The translations under genes were made by a program, and so were the position numbers. The notes under the pieces were generated by a model. The model saw only the letters and a program-made list of their open reading frames with translations, was not told where the DNA came from and did not search any database. DNA of 64,000 bases. Origin: Siphonodentalium dalli (Eukaryota > Mollusca > Scaphopoda > Gadilida > Siphonodentaliidae). Each line of letters begins with the position of its first letter. The stretch's first letter is position 1. Location: NCBI GenBank assembly GCA_032622095.1, contig CP136061.1:257518077-257582076 (forward strand), in the 5' to 3' direction. Of the stretch, positions 51,163 to 61,535 are shown one piece after another.

Positions 51163-51512
51163 CTTAAAGTGATGTGAAACACTCCGGTAGGATGATCAAA
51201 TAGAAATGGAGAATATTATATCCAAAATGACAACACACACCGTGATTCTTATGTATTAATTAAATGTAGTGACTCTTGATGGCGAAATCATTTTCGTTAA
51301 TTTATCGCTGATGGATGTGTCCCGAATGGAGTAGTAAATATTTAGCATTGAGCATAGTTCGACGATGGTTTCTATGGAGTGATACGGTTGATTTGTTTGA
51401 GTTTTAGGCAATGTTAGTAGATGCCACATTCCTCCAGTTGTCATAGTGCCTCAATACTAACTGATCAGTTTCATGCTCCCGAACAAGTCCATAATATGTA
51501 TTTAATAGTGAG
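51163..51512. repeat. Dispersed repeat F, copy 2 (inverted)
   Basis: Inverse of 32661-33175 without the C insertion: AGTGATGTGAAACACTCCGG through GGAGTGATACGG to CCGAACAAGTCCATAATATG. It shows the uninterrupted site for the C element in copy 1. Confidence 0.75.
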
Positions 51513-51531
51513 GATATTGACAGCCAAGCTT

Positions 51532-51896
51532 TTAACCCTTTACCCAACAGAACGGCCCTGTGCCAATGCATTCTCTTATATATGCGAGTCGACCATAGGT
51601 CGCCTCGCATATATAAGAGAATGCATTGGCTTAACACATTAAAAATTATAAAAAATGTTAAAAAGTGTTAAAAAAAGATTTTTTTTAGGCCAGTGCATTC
51701 TCTTATATATGCGAGGCGACCTATGGTCGACTCGCATATATAAGAGAATGCATTGGCACAGGGCATAACTGTAACTATCACAATGTGGTCAAGGAGCCGG
51801 TTCCAATGATATCCATATTTGTATGGTTCTATTGAGACAGACCGAAGATATTTTAGGCTGATGAAGCTGTATTTGGCCGGTTGGGTAAAGGGTTAA
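51532..51896. mobile_element. Family B TTAA element, copy B8
   Basis: TTAACCCTTTACCCAACAGA to GGTTGGGTAAAGGGTTAA; hairpins at 51562-51630 and 51689-51757. The spacer and the GGCCGG tail are each shortened. Confidence 0.9.
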
Positions 51897-51954
51897 TGGT
51901 TGATGACTTATTTCCTCATGATTAAACCATGTTTTTTTTTTACTTTGCTGAAAT

Positions 51955-52110
51955 GGAGTCTTGTATGGACACAAGTACCGTACAAATTAGCGGGGGTATA
52001 TATAAATGGGTTCTGTGAGTCTGTCTGTCTGTCAGTCCACAATTTGGGGCTCCTCAGTCATTGGCAGTCAGATTTGAATGATCTTTGGTGTTGTGTCACT
52101 GGGTGCTATA
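51955..52110. repeat. Dispersed repeat K, copy 2
   Basis: Matches 26640-26830: AAGTACCGTACAAATTAGCG, ATGGGTTCTGTGAGTCTGTC. Followed directly by a C foldback. Confidence 0.65.
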
Positions 52111-52330
52111 TACAGTAATGCCCTAAATAATTGACTCCTTAACCACATCAGAATTATGAGTAACTTTTCAGGATTTAGTCGGAAATATGGCTTGTTGCCA
52201 TTCATCGGAAAGCTCTCACTGAGAGCTTTCCGATGAATGTCAACAAGCCGTATTTTTGACTAAATCCTGAAAAGTTACCCATAATTCTGCTGTCATTAAT
52301 AAGGAGTCGATTTTTGAGGGCATTACTGTA
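52111..52330. mobile_element. Family C foldback, complete
   Basis: TACAGTAATGCCCTAAATAA to GGGCATTACTGTA; long arms, centre GAAAGCTCTCACTGAGAGCT. Confidence 0.9.
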
Positions 52331-52873
52331 TATGACATAATTTCATTTGTTAAAGATGGTCTATCTCTTCCAGGCCACAATTACAACAACAACATAATTT
52401 TATAAACCTGATAAGAAATAGCTATTTTATGATTAAAATATAGATAAAACTAAAGAAGGGGTATATTCTATAATAAAGTGTTTTATTTTGATTGTAATTC
52501 GCGTAAAATCTCTTCGTTGATCTGCAGTTTTCCTTGATTGAGGGTAACAAGATAGAGTGCTCTCTCTTGGTATGCTCCATACTTTTTCACATGGATTTAT
52601 TTTCTAAAAATAGCCCTTAAAACTGTTCCAGGAATGTGATAAGAAATTATCAATAAAATTGATCTTAATTGTTAGAAGCTTTTCTGGACAGGTGGCATAT
52701 ATACTGTCTTATACCCTGGAATCTATATAAAACTTACTGGGAGGAGATAGTTCGTCTTTAATTGTAAATTTGTATAGTAGAGATGTTTTGCAAAATGGTG
52801 ATTATGTTTAACGGTAAGAACCATGTTGGGCTACTGAGTGAGTGTTCAAACTTCAGCGATTTCAGATGTTATG
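52331..52873. other. No gene seen
   Basis: AT-rich, unmatched. Confidence 0.4.
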
Positions 52874-53058
52874 TACAGTAATGCCCTAAATAATCGACTC
52901 CTTAACTACAGCAGAATTATGGGTAATTTTTCAGGATTTAGTCAGAAATATGAGAGCTTTCCAATGAATGGCAACAAGCCATATTTCCGAATAAATCCTG
53001 AAAAATTACCCATAATTCTGCTGTGGTTAAGGAGTCGATTATTTAGGGCTTTACTGTA
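52874..53058. mobile_element. Family C foldback, empty paralog of the B6 site
   Basis: TACAGTAATGCCCTAAATAA to AGGGCTTTACTGTA. The right arm reads CTGCTGTGGTTAAGGAGTCG without interruption. The right flank matches 46008-46285, so this is the pre-insertion counterpart of 45419-46007. Confidence 0.9.
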
Positions 53059-53350
53059 GTTACATGCCTTCCTCGTGGCCACATGTTTGTGAACTCCCGG
53101 GAAAACATGGGACTTATTGATTACTCACCTGCATTTGATTTCGTAACTGTGCTGACATTATTAAGAAAATCAAACACTATAGGTGCAAGCCTGAGTTTAG
53201 TGTGCCTGTCATTATCAGAATGAGGTCCCCAAAGGGTGAATTTAGTGAGGCTAGCATCACTAAATTCCCCCTCTGGGGACCTCATCTTCTCTGAAAAGCT
53301 ACTTTATTATAAAATTTCTATAGAAACTTCTTCACATAGATTCTATTTCT
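53059..53350. repeat. Flank duplicated from the GPCR-proximal locus, with a G-type hairpin
   Basis: Matches 46008-46285. Hairpin at 53215-53290 (AGAATGAGGTCCCCAAAGGG and its inverse). Confidence 0.85.
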
Positions 53351-53394
53351 TTTTTGAGTTTAGTTTAGTTTCTCTATATCCCCAAATTGGCAGA

Positions 53395-53590
53395 TGACAC
53401 ATTGCATAATCGAGGTTCCCAATAGGTTTACAGCACAATATTCACCATTTGAGAATTTCAATCTGAGTATATGTCTCCCATAGCAGATGAGGCCATTCAG
53501 AATGAGGTCCCCAGAGGGTGAATTTGGTTATGCTAGCCCGCTATGCGAGATAGCGTCACTAAGTTCACCCTCTGGGGACCTCATCATACA
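53395..53590. repeat. G-type hairpin repeat
   Basis: GCATAATCGAGGTTCCCAAT.. then AGAATGAGGTCCCCAGAGGG, GCTAGCCCGCTATGCGAGAT and CACCCTCTGGGGACCTCATC. The same order as 23653-23862. Confidence 0.65.
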
Positions 53591-53627
53591 GGCTTAATTG
53601 TACTGTTGAGCGACTGAATTCATGGTT

Positions 53628-53900
53628 TTTATATGCCCATTTTTTACTATGTTTTTTACTGTCTGCTTTTGGTTTCTGGATGATAACTTTGGATAGTATC
53701 AACGGAATTGATGAAATTTAGTATGTGTGTTTACCAGCACAAAATACAGGTCATTTTCACCAGAGTTATGGCCCTTTATGTTGGAATTGTCACTCAATTT
53801 TCATTTCTGGATGATAACTTTAGTAAGTCTGAACTGAATGGAATGAAATTTGAATGTGAATTTACTAACCCAAAATACAGGTCAAGTTCGAATTTGGATT
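53628..53900. repeat. P-type repeat
   Basis: TTTCTGGATGATAACTTTGG, GAGTTATGGCCCTTT and a second GGATGATAACTTTAG subunit; the head with CCGTCCGT is lost. Confidence 0.5.
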
Positions 53901-53904
53901 TATC

Positions 53905-54557
53905 AGAAGATGAGGTCCCCCAGAGGGCGAATTTGGTGATGCTAGCCCACTAAACAGTATACAGGGTTCGTACGCGGGTCTGGAATCCTGGAAAAGTTAT
54001 GGAATTCGAAAATTTCGATTCAATACCCTTGAAAAGTTTGGAAAATGGGACCTTTTTTCACCCTACTATGGGAAAAGTCTTGAAAATAGGCTACCCCGAG
54101 ATTCAAGGTCTTGAAAAGTCATGGAATATCCCAAGGCCGAGTTCTTAGGTAAATAAACGCTGTTACTTTCCGATCTTATCGTCTAAGCTTGCGATACCAT
54201 CTCTGTAGTCATAGTTGAACTACATGTTTTACGGTATGCCGAAACACGAATTGTCTCCCTTACCGGAACTCCCGTTTGACCGCTATATATATCAGAATTT
54301 GACCTAAATAGTAATAGTAAACAAATATGCCTGGAAACTGTGTCTTCCATGACAAATGGGTCACGGATACGCGGTTTGAAGCATGGATAGATCGGGTACC
54401 TGCTAGGTACTAGGTATGGAAAAGTTATGGAATTTTTTCACTGAAAAGTCTTGGAAAATTTGTTCGAAAGTCTTGAAAAAGTATGGAAAAGTTATGGAAT
54501 TTTACTCTCAGCTAGGTGTATAGTATCACTAACTTCACCATCTTGGGACATCATTCT
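53905..54557. mobile_element. G-type hairpin split by an insertion
   Basis: AGATGAGGTCCCCCAGAGGG..GCTAGCCCACTAAACAGTAT precedes, and GTATCACTAACTTCACC..GGGACATCATTCTG follows, an insertion at about 53959-54520. The insertion starts CAGGGTTCGTACGCGGG and is packed with GGAAAAGTTATGGAATT and CTTGAAAAGT blocks. The CAGGG start resembles a hAT end, but I see no matching right terminus. Confidence 0.5.
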
Positions 54558-54841
54558 GCAAATGTCAGACACACTCTATATCCATTACAGACTTGCCTGG
54601 AATACAACGTGGCGTAGTTAGTTATATTTCATTACCCACGTGTTCAATTTGTTTCCCCAAAGGCAATACCAATTACGCAATGATATTCATAGTTCTCAAA
54701 TGATCCCTTTTTTTTTGCCAAAAAGCATAGTGTTTTCTCAGACGCAAATGTCATTGGTATGCACCAAGATGCAGGTCTTATTGATTTTGAAGGAAATAAG
54801 CCGTCCAAATTGGATATGCTGTGGGGGTATTAAATTGAATA
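54558..54841. other. No gene seen
   Basis: A 68-codon frame (54640-54846) has no recognisable domain. Confidence 0.35.
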
Positions 54842-55284
54842 TGTGACCCGCCATATCAAATCCAGTCGTAAGTCGGGATTTTTTTACCCTGTGCTAATGC
54901 ATTCTCTTATATATGCGAGTCGACCATAGGTCGCCTCGCATATATAAGTGAATGCATTGGCCTAACAATTTTTTACAATTTTAATAATTTTTTCTTGTAT
55001 TCTTTAACAATTTTATAATTTCACCCATACAGAGCCCCTGACAAACATGAGCAGACGACACTGTTCTATATGCTTCTATATATGTGTGGGGCTCCCTGCA
55101 GGGTAATGGATGTTTTTTATTTTATGTCCTAAAAATTGTAAGAAACATTTATTTTAAAAAAATGATAAAAAATTGTTAGGCCAATGCATTCTCTTATATA
55201 TGCGAGGCGACCTATATAAGAGAATGCATTGGCACAGGGTATAAAAATCCCGACTTACGACTGGATTTGATATGGCGGGTCACA
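54842..55284. mobile_element. Family E element E1, TA site, containing two hairpin modules
   Basis: TGTGACCCGCCATATCAAAT + CCAGTCGTAAGTCGGGATTT at the left, exactly inverted at the right; TA outside both ends. It contains the hairpin at 54893-54961 and a loop-deleted one at 55180-55233, plus the AT spacer seen in family A. Its ends are unrelated to A and B. The class may be Tc1/mariner-like by TA duplication (inference). Confidence 0.85.
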
Positions 55285-55473
55285 TATGACATGAAACTCA
55301 TTAAACTGTTCAGTTCAGATTCTCCATTCTGATTTGTTCTGACAGGTATGTTAGTTGTTGTTGAACCTTGCACCAATGAAGAGTGCCGGAAGTAATGGGC
55401 GGGTGTATAGGAATTAGTTTGTCCGTCCCCACTCATCACAGCTACTTTGTGGGGTATGCAATCAAGAATAAGG
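55285..55473. other. No gene seen
   Basis: Unmatched sequence between E1 and a C half. Confidence 0.35.
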
Positions 55474-55577
55474 TACAGTAATGCTCTAAATAATCGACTC
55501 CTTAACCACGGCAGAATTATGGGTAACTTTTCAGGATTTAGTCGGAAATATGGCTTGTTGCCATTCATCGGAAAGCT
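55474..55577. mobile_element. Family C foldback, left arm only
   Basis: TACAGTAATGCTCTAAATAA to CATTCATCGGAAAGCTCCTG. Confidence 0.8.
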
Positions 55578-55772
55578 CCTGCAAATTTATTTTTCTGATT
55601 GAACCAAATACACCCCAATACTTGCAAATTGATTTGAATATAGAATCGAACATTTATAAAAATTGGACAAGGATGTGGGACATTTTGCTGCAATTTTCAA
55701 GCAAATTGTGATGCAGGAACCTGGAATGTTCAATGAACTGCAGACTCCCTGGAAATGGCAATGTTAAAGTGA

Positions 55773-55925
55773 TACGAAACACCCGGGTTGGGTGATCGAA
55801 TAAAAATGGATAATAATCTTGCTCAAAGTAGTGATGTCAATAGAATGCTACATTCCTCCAGTTACCTCAATACTATCTTATCAGTTTCACACACCCGAAC
55901 ATGTCCATAATATGTCTTTAACCTC
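55773..55925. repeat. Dispersed repeat F, copy 3 (inverted, shortened)
   Basis: AAAGTGATACGAAACACCCG, TTGCTCAAAGTAGTGATG, ACATTCCTCCAGTTACCTCA and CCCGAACATGTCCATAATAT; the middle of copies 1 and 2 is missing. Confidence 0.7.
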
Positions 55926-55937
55926 TGTGGTTCATTT

Positions 55938-57590
55938 TTAGCTCAACTTACTTTGTAAGTTTGAGCTATTGCCATGGGTTGGCGTCCGTCGACCGTGTGT
56001 CCGTCAACAATTTCCTTTGGCGCGGGCTACAGGTCGTATCTTTGGTCTGGTCTTTATGAAATTTGTCATGAATGTTGACATTGACATGTAGATGGGAACG
56101 AGTCATTTTGGGGTCATTCGGCCAAAAAACATGGCCGCTGGTGGCCATCTTGGATTTCAAAATTAAATCCATTGGCGCGGGCTACAGGCCATACTGTTTG
56201 TGTGTGGCCAAAAAACATGGCCGCCGTCAGCCATCTTGGATTTTACTCTTTGCATCACTAAATACTATCACACACCCTACAGACCACAACCCTGATCCGA
56301 TCATCACCAAACTTCAAATTCATCATTGGGGTGGCCCCTAGTTGGGCACGAATCATTTTGGGGTAATTCGGCCAAAACACATGGCCGCTGGTGGGCATCT
56401 TGGATTTCAAAATTGAATCCATTGGCGCGGGCTACAGGCTGTACTGTTTGTCTGATCATCATAAAATTTGTCATGAATGTTGACATTTACATGTAGATGG
56501 GAACGAGTCATTTTAGGATCAATCGGCCAAAAAACATGGCCGGCCATCTTGGATTTTACTCTTTGCATTACTTAATCCTTTGACACATCCTACAGACCAC
56601 ATCCCTGATCCGATCATCACCAAACTTCATATGGATCATCGGGGTGACCTCTAGATGGGAACGGGACATTTTTGGGTCATTTGGCCAAAAAACATGGCCG
56701 CCGGCAGCCATATTGGATTTTATTCTTTGCATCACTAAATACTTTGACACACCCTACATTCCACATCCCTGATCATCACCAAACTTCATATGGATCATCG
56801 GGGTGACCTCTTGATGGAAACGAGTCATTTTGGGTTCATTCAGCAAAAATATATGGCCACTAATGGCCATTTTGGATTTTACTCTTTGTATGACTAAATA
56901 TTTCTACAAAATCCATTAGCATGGGTTATATAGACCGATATGTTTGTTTGATCTTCATGAAATTTGTCATGGATGTTGACATTGACATGTAGATGGGAAC
57001 GAGTCATTTTGGGGTCATTCGGCAAAAAAACATGGCCGCCGGTGGCCATTTTAGAATTTACTTTTTGCATCACTAAATCCTTTGGACTTAGACCGCATCC
57101 CTGATCCGATCATTATGAAACTTGTCATGGATGTTGATATTGACATGTAGATGGGAACGAGTCATTTTGGGGGTCATTCAGCTAAAAAACATGGCCGCTG
57201 GTGGCCATCTTGGATTTCAAAATTGAATCCGTTGATGCGGGCTACAGACCGTACTGTTTGTCTGATCTTCATAAAAATTATCATGGATATTGACATTGAG
57301 ATGAAGATGGGAACAAGTCATTTTAGGGTCATTCGGCCAAAAAACATGGTCTAATCATAAAGGAGTTGTTGCTGCAATTCCTGCCCTTACTATCTAGTTA
57401 ACATTGTTCATTCATATACATTGTCATTCCATTTCTACGTCTACCGATATTTATTTTTTGGTCTCTCTTCACATTTACATCTTGTCCTACTTAGACATTT
57501 CAATTAGCACCTTTCCTAATTCCTCCATTTACTGTCAACCATTAAATTATTCCCCTACCTAAGTTGAGCTATAGTGTCATTGACACTTCA
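55938..57590. mobile_element. Element with internal ~170-bp subunits (GGCGCGGGCTACAGG class), copy 1
   Basis: TTAGCTCAACTTACTTTGTA at the left and CCTACCTAAGTTGAGCTATA at the right are inverse ends. Inside are about eight head-to-tail subunits of roughly 150-200 bp: CATTGGCGCGGGCTACAGG, CATGAATGTTGACATTGACA, GTAGATGGGAACGAGTCATT, TTTGGGGTCATTCGGCCAAA, AACATGGCCGCTGGTGGCCA. Open frames reading KKHGRWWPSW arise from these. No gene. Confidence 0.75.
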
Positions 57591-57650
57591 TGTTTTTGTT
57601 TTTAAACTAGTTTTGTTAATCTAATTGTTAAATGTATATCTTAGTGAACG

Positions 57651-58003
57651 TTCAGACGACCACGATACAATTGTAAGTGGGGAAATCGGGCTCGGCGAGA
57701 TCGTGGATAGTTTGTTCACACAATTGCGATGTCGTCGTACATTATGATATTGTAGGTTGTTCCTAAAGCATGTGATTGACTACCCTACGGTCATTTCCAG
57801 CTACGAATTTTACGTACACACGACTGCGATTACGTCGCAAGTGGAGGTAACCAAGGATACGCCACGATTTCGCATCTAAAATCAAACCGTGCTTGATATT
57901 AATTTTTTACCTACGATTTTGACGTGAGCATGTGCAGTCCAACTACCGGTTACTTCCTACGACGGAAATCTTTCCACTTACGATTGTATCGTGGTCGTCT
58001 GAA
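57651..58003. mobile_element. Element D, complete copy
   Basis: TTCAGACGACCACGATACAA at the left and TTGTATCGTGGTCGTCTGAA at the right: exact 20-base inverted ends, with AAGTGG following inward on both. Interior: GACTACCCTACGGTCATTTC, ACACACGACTGCGATTACGT. About 353 bp and non-coding. Target duplication not clear. Confidence 0.85.
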
Positions 58004-58048
58004 TGGTGTTCACTTATTCTGCGGGTCTTGGATGCTGTGACATTCTGT

Positions 58049-58670
58049 TCAGTCATGCTCTAATTAATCGATTCCTTAACCACAGCAGAATTATGGGTAA
58101 CTTTTCAGGATTTAGTCGGAAATATTGCTTGTTGCCATTCATCGGAAATCTCTCCCCTTAACCGCTGAGAGTTTTCCGATGAATGGCAACAAGCCATATT
58201 TCCGACTAAATCCTGAAAAGTTACCCATAATTCTGCTGTGGTTTAGGAGTCTAGTTAACCCTTTACCCAACAAACCGGCCAAAACCGGCCAAATAAAGCT
58301 TCAACAGCCTAAAATATCTTCGGTCTGTCTCAATAGAACCATACACATATGGATGTCATTGGAACCGGCTCCTTGACCACATTGTGATAGTTACAGTTAT
58401 GCCCTGTGCCAATGCATTCTCTTATATATGCGAGTCGACCATAGGTCGCCTCGCATATATAAGAGAATGCATTGGCCTAAAACAAATCTTTTTTTAACAC
58501 TTTTTACCATTTTTTCTTACATTCTTTAACAATTTTATAATTTTTAATGTGTTAAGCCAATGCATTCTCTTATATATGCGAGGCGACCTATGGTCGACTC
58601 GCATATATAAGAGAATGCATTGGCACAGGGACCTTCTGTTGGGTAAAGGGTTAATTAGAGCATTACTGTA
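58049..58670. mobile_element. Family C foldback interrupted by B9
   Basis: The left end CAGTCATGCTCTAATTAATC, a centre with CCCCTTAACCGC (shared only with C1) and the right end TTAGAGCATTACTGTA. B9 lies in the outer TTAA of the right arm. TTGGATGCTGTGACATTCTG precedes it, and TTGGATGCTGTGACTTTCTG follows. Confidence 0.85.
58255..58654. mobile_element. Family B TTAA element, copy B9
   Basis: TTAACCCTTTACCCAACAAA to TTCTGTTGGGTAAAGGGTTAA-type end; hairpins at 58408-58476 and 58556-58624. Confidence 0.9.
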
Positions 58671-59327
58671 AGTTTGTGTTATTCTGCGGGTTTTGGATGC
58701 TGTGACTTTCTGTTTGTGTATATAACATTTTAGAATGTGTTAATATGTGTATGTAGCTAGGTTATTGTTGCCTAATGTTGAGAATTTCAATTTGAGCCAT
58801 TAAATTATTTATCTCTAAATTGATGAAAGGTGTCTTTTACTCATTTCATTTGGGATGATTCGGAAAGTAATTTCATTGGCATTGTATTGTTGTAAATTTT
58901 GTTTACTTCAGAAATAACTCTTGTTTCGATTAAGGTTATGCAGATATAATGAACAAAATTGAAGACAAATTCGCGAATATAAATTTGTAAATTTGTTTTG
59001 AAACATTTCAGTAATAACTCCTAACCTTAAATCGAAGCAAGAGATATTTCTTATAACTTAATCCACCATTTCACAGAAATATAGAAGTTAGAAGTACAAT
59101 TTTCTGAAGAACACCACATATACAGTTGAAACAGACATACATGCCGTCACTCAGACAACTAATTATCGATTCATCAAGTGGAGTCAGCAATTAATCGTTT
59201 TTGATTGGCTACTGGCAACATATCACGAAATAATTAGCGAGGTGTGCGTGTTCTTGTCATTTTTTGACTGGTGACACCAGTCTTGTTAGTTTCAATTTCC
59301 ATGTTTTATCTCTTTGCCTAATTGGTT
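58671..59327. other. No gene; one foldback
   Basis: At 58912-59050, CTTGTTTCGATTAAGGTTAT is inverted as ATAACTCCTAACCTTAAATCGAAGCAAG-like sequence with a GACAAATTCGCG centre; it is related to the hairpin at 21988-22110. Confidence 0.5.
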
Positions 59328-59650
59328 ATTATACTCCCAACAACAAAGTTGTGGGGGGAATCAGCTTGTCTGTCCATCGTCTGTCTGTGGACACAAAATT
59401 GTCCGCAGGTTTTCTCATTCGTTTTTTAATCATTTTCTGTGAAACGTGGTACTTTTATCCCCATTTTTTGACTTTTTCAATACCTTTGTGCGAGCTTTTA
59501 TTCCTACATTTTTCTTTCAATTTAAAAAAAATTAGGCATATATATTTAGCAACATTGGAACCTGTGCACCTGCGCTTATAAATTATGTCGGACTTTTTTT
59601 TTGGTGGAGTTATCCCCCTTTTACGACTTAGCAAATTTTCATTTAACTTA
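59328..59650. repeat. Q-type repeat, truncated
   Basis: ATACTCCCAACAACAAAGTT / GTGGGGGGAATCAGC, TGTCCATCGTCTGTCTGTGG, GGTGGAGTTATCCCCCTTTT and CGACTTAG. The tail is missing. Confidence 0.6.
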
Positions 59651-59737
59651 AAGGATTTATTTGGTCTAGAAACTACAAAACGCAATCGTAAAGCCCTCCC
59701 TGTTGTGATTAAAATGATCCAAGTCCCATTCCGATCG

Positions 59738-61395
59738 CATAATAAATGAAAGTGTCAATGACACTGTAGCTCAACTTGGAAAGGGAATAATTTAATGTAT
59801 TACAGTCAATGGAGCTATTAGGAATGCGGAAAGTTGAATGTCTAATACTAGTTTATAGACATGAAGAGAAAAGTAAAATCCAAGATAGCATGTTTTCGGC
59901 CGAATGACCCCAAAATGAGTCGTTCTGATCTACATGTCATCGTTAACATCCATTTTTTATGATGATCAGACTAAAGGTATGACCTGTAGCCCGTGCTAAA
60001 GGATTTAGTCATACAAAGAGTAAAATCCAAGATGGCTGCTGGTGGCCATGTTTTTTGGCCGAATGACCCCGAAATGACTCGTTCCCATCTATATGTCATT
60101 ATTAACATTCATGACAAATTTTATGATGATCAGACTAAAGGTACGACTTGAAGCCCGTGCTAAAGGATTTAGTCATACAAAGAGTAAAATCCAAGATGGC
60201 TGCTGGCGGTCATGTTTTTCCGTCGAATGACCCCAAAATGACTCGTTCCCATCTACATGTCATTGTTAACATTCATGACAATAAGACGAACAGTACGGCC
60301 TGTAGCCCGTGCTAATGGATTGAATTTTGAAATCCAAGATGGCCGATGGCAGCCGTGTTTTTTATCCGAATGAACCCAAAATGACTCGTTCCCATCTACA
60401 TGTCAATGTCAACATCCATGACAAATTTCATAATGATCGGACCAAAGGTTGACATGTAGAGGGCCATCTTGGATTTCAACATTCAATCCATTGGCGCGGG
60501 CTACAGGTTGTACTGTTCGTCTGATCATCATGAAATTTGTCATGGATGTTAATATTGACATGTAGATGGGAACGAGAGATTTTGGGGTCGTTCAGCCAAA
60601 AAACATGGCTGCCAGCACCCATCTTGGATTTTACTCTTTGCATGACTAAATCCTTTGGCGCGGGCTACAGGTTGTAGCTTTGGTTGGAACTTCATGAAAT
60701 TTGTCGTGGATGTTAACAATTACATGTAGATGGGAACGAGTCATTTTGGTGTCGTTCGGCCGAAAAAGATGGCTGCCAGCAGCCATCTTGGAGTTTACTC
60801 TTTGCATGACTAAATCGTTTGGCGCGGGCTACAGGTCATACCTTTGTTCCGATGTTTATGAAATTTGTCATGAATGTTGCCATCGACATGTAGATGGGAA
60901 CGAGTCATTTTTGGGTCATTCGGCAAAAAAACATGGCTGCTGGCGGCCATCTTGGATTTCAAAATTCAATCCATTGGCGCGGGTTACAGGTCGTACTGTT
61001 CGTCTGATCATCATGAAATTTGTCATGGATGTTCACATTGACATGTAGGTGGGAACGAGTGATTTTGGGGTCGTTCGGCCAAAATACATGGCCGCCATCA
61101 GCCATCTTGGACTATATCCTTTGGCGTGGGCTACAGGTCGTAGCTTTGTTCAGATCTTCATGAAATTTGTCATGGATGTTAACAATGACACGTAGATGGG
61201 AACGAGTCCTTTTGGGGTCATTCGGCCAAAAAAACATGGCCGCCAGCAGCCATCTTGGATTTTACTCTTTGCATGACTAAATCCTTTGGCACAGGTTAGA
61301 CATTTCAATTAGCACCTTTCCTATTCCTCCATTTACTGTCAACCATTAAATTATTCCCCTACCTAAGTTGAGCTACAGTGTCATTGACACTTTCG
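59738..61395. mobile_element. GGCGCGGGCTACAGG-class element, copy 2, internally inverted
   Basis: GAAAGTGTCAATGACACTGT + AGCTCAACTT at the left and its inverse (AAGTTGAGCTACAGTGTCAT) at the right. Subunits in 59860-60440 run in reverse (CCAAGATGGCTGCTGG) and in 60470-61290 forward, switching at about 60450-60470. The whole is a large foldback of subunits like those at 55938-57590. Confidence 0.8.
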
Positions 61396-61445
61396 TTTGT
61401 TGTTTTACTCGATATAAATATCCCGAATATCTGTCATCTCCACAT
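61396..61445. other. Spacer before the THAP-like stub
   Basis: No feature. Confidence 0.3.
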
Positions 61446-61535
61446 ATGCCAAGTAGATGTAGTGTCTTCGGTTGTGGAAGGGCTAGCGATCCATTATTAA
61501 GTACCTCCAAAAAGACAACACAGTGCGTAATTTAG
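61446..61535 (+). pseudogene. Possible THAP-like first-exon stub
   Basis: ATG opens a 29-codon frame starting MPSRCSVFGCG (C-x4-C after MP), the way THAP-type zinc-finger proteins often begin, and stops at TAG 61533. No following exon was found. It is immediately followed by inverted ACGCTCTTTAT motifs. It could be chance or a transposase remnant. Confidence 0.25.

Noticed and set aside
56072-61048. Frames reading SFRGHSAKKHGRWWPSW-type peptides
   Set aside because: They recur with each ~170-bp subunit of the GGCGCGGGCTACAGG elements and on both strands; repeat-derived.
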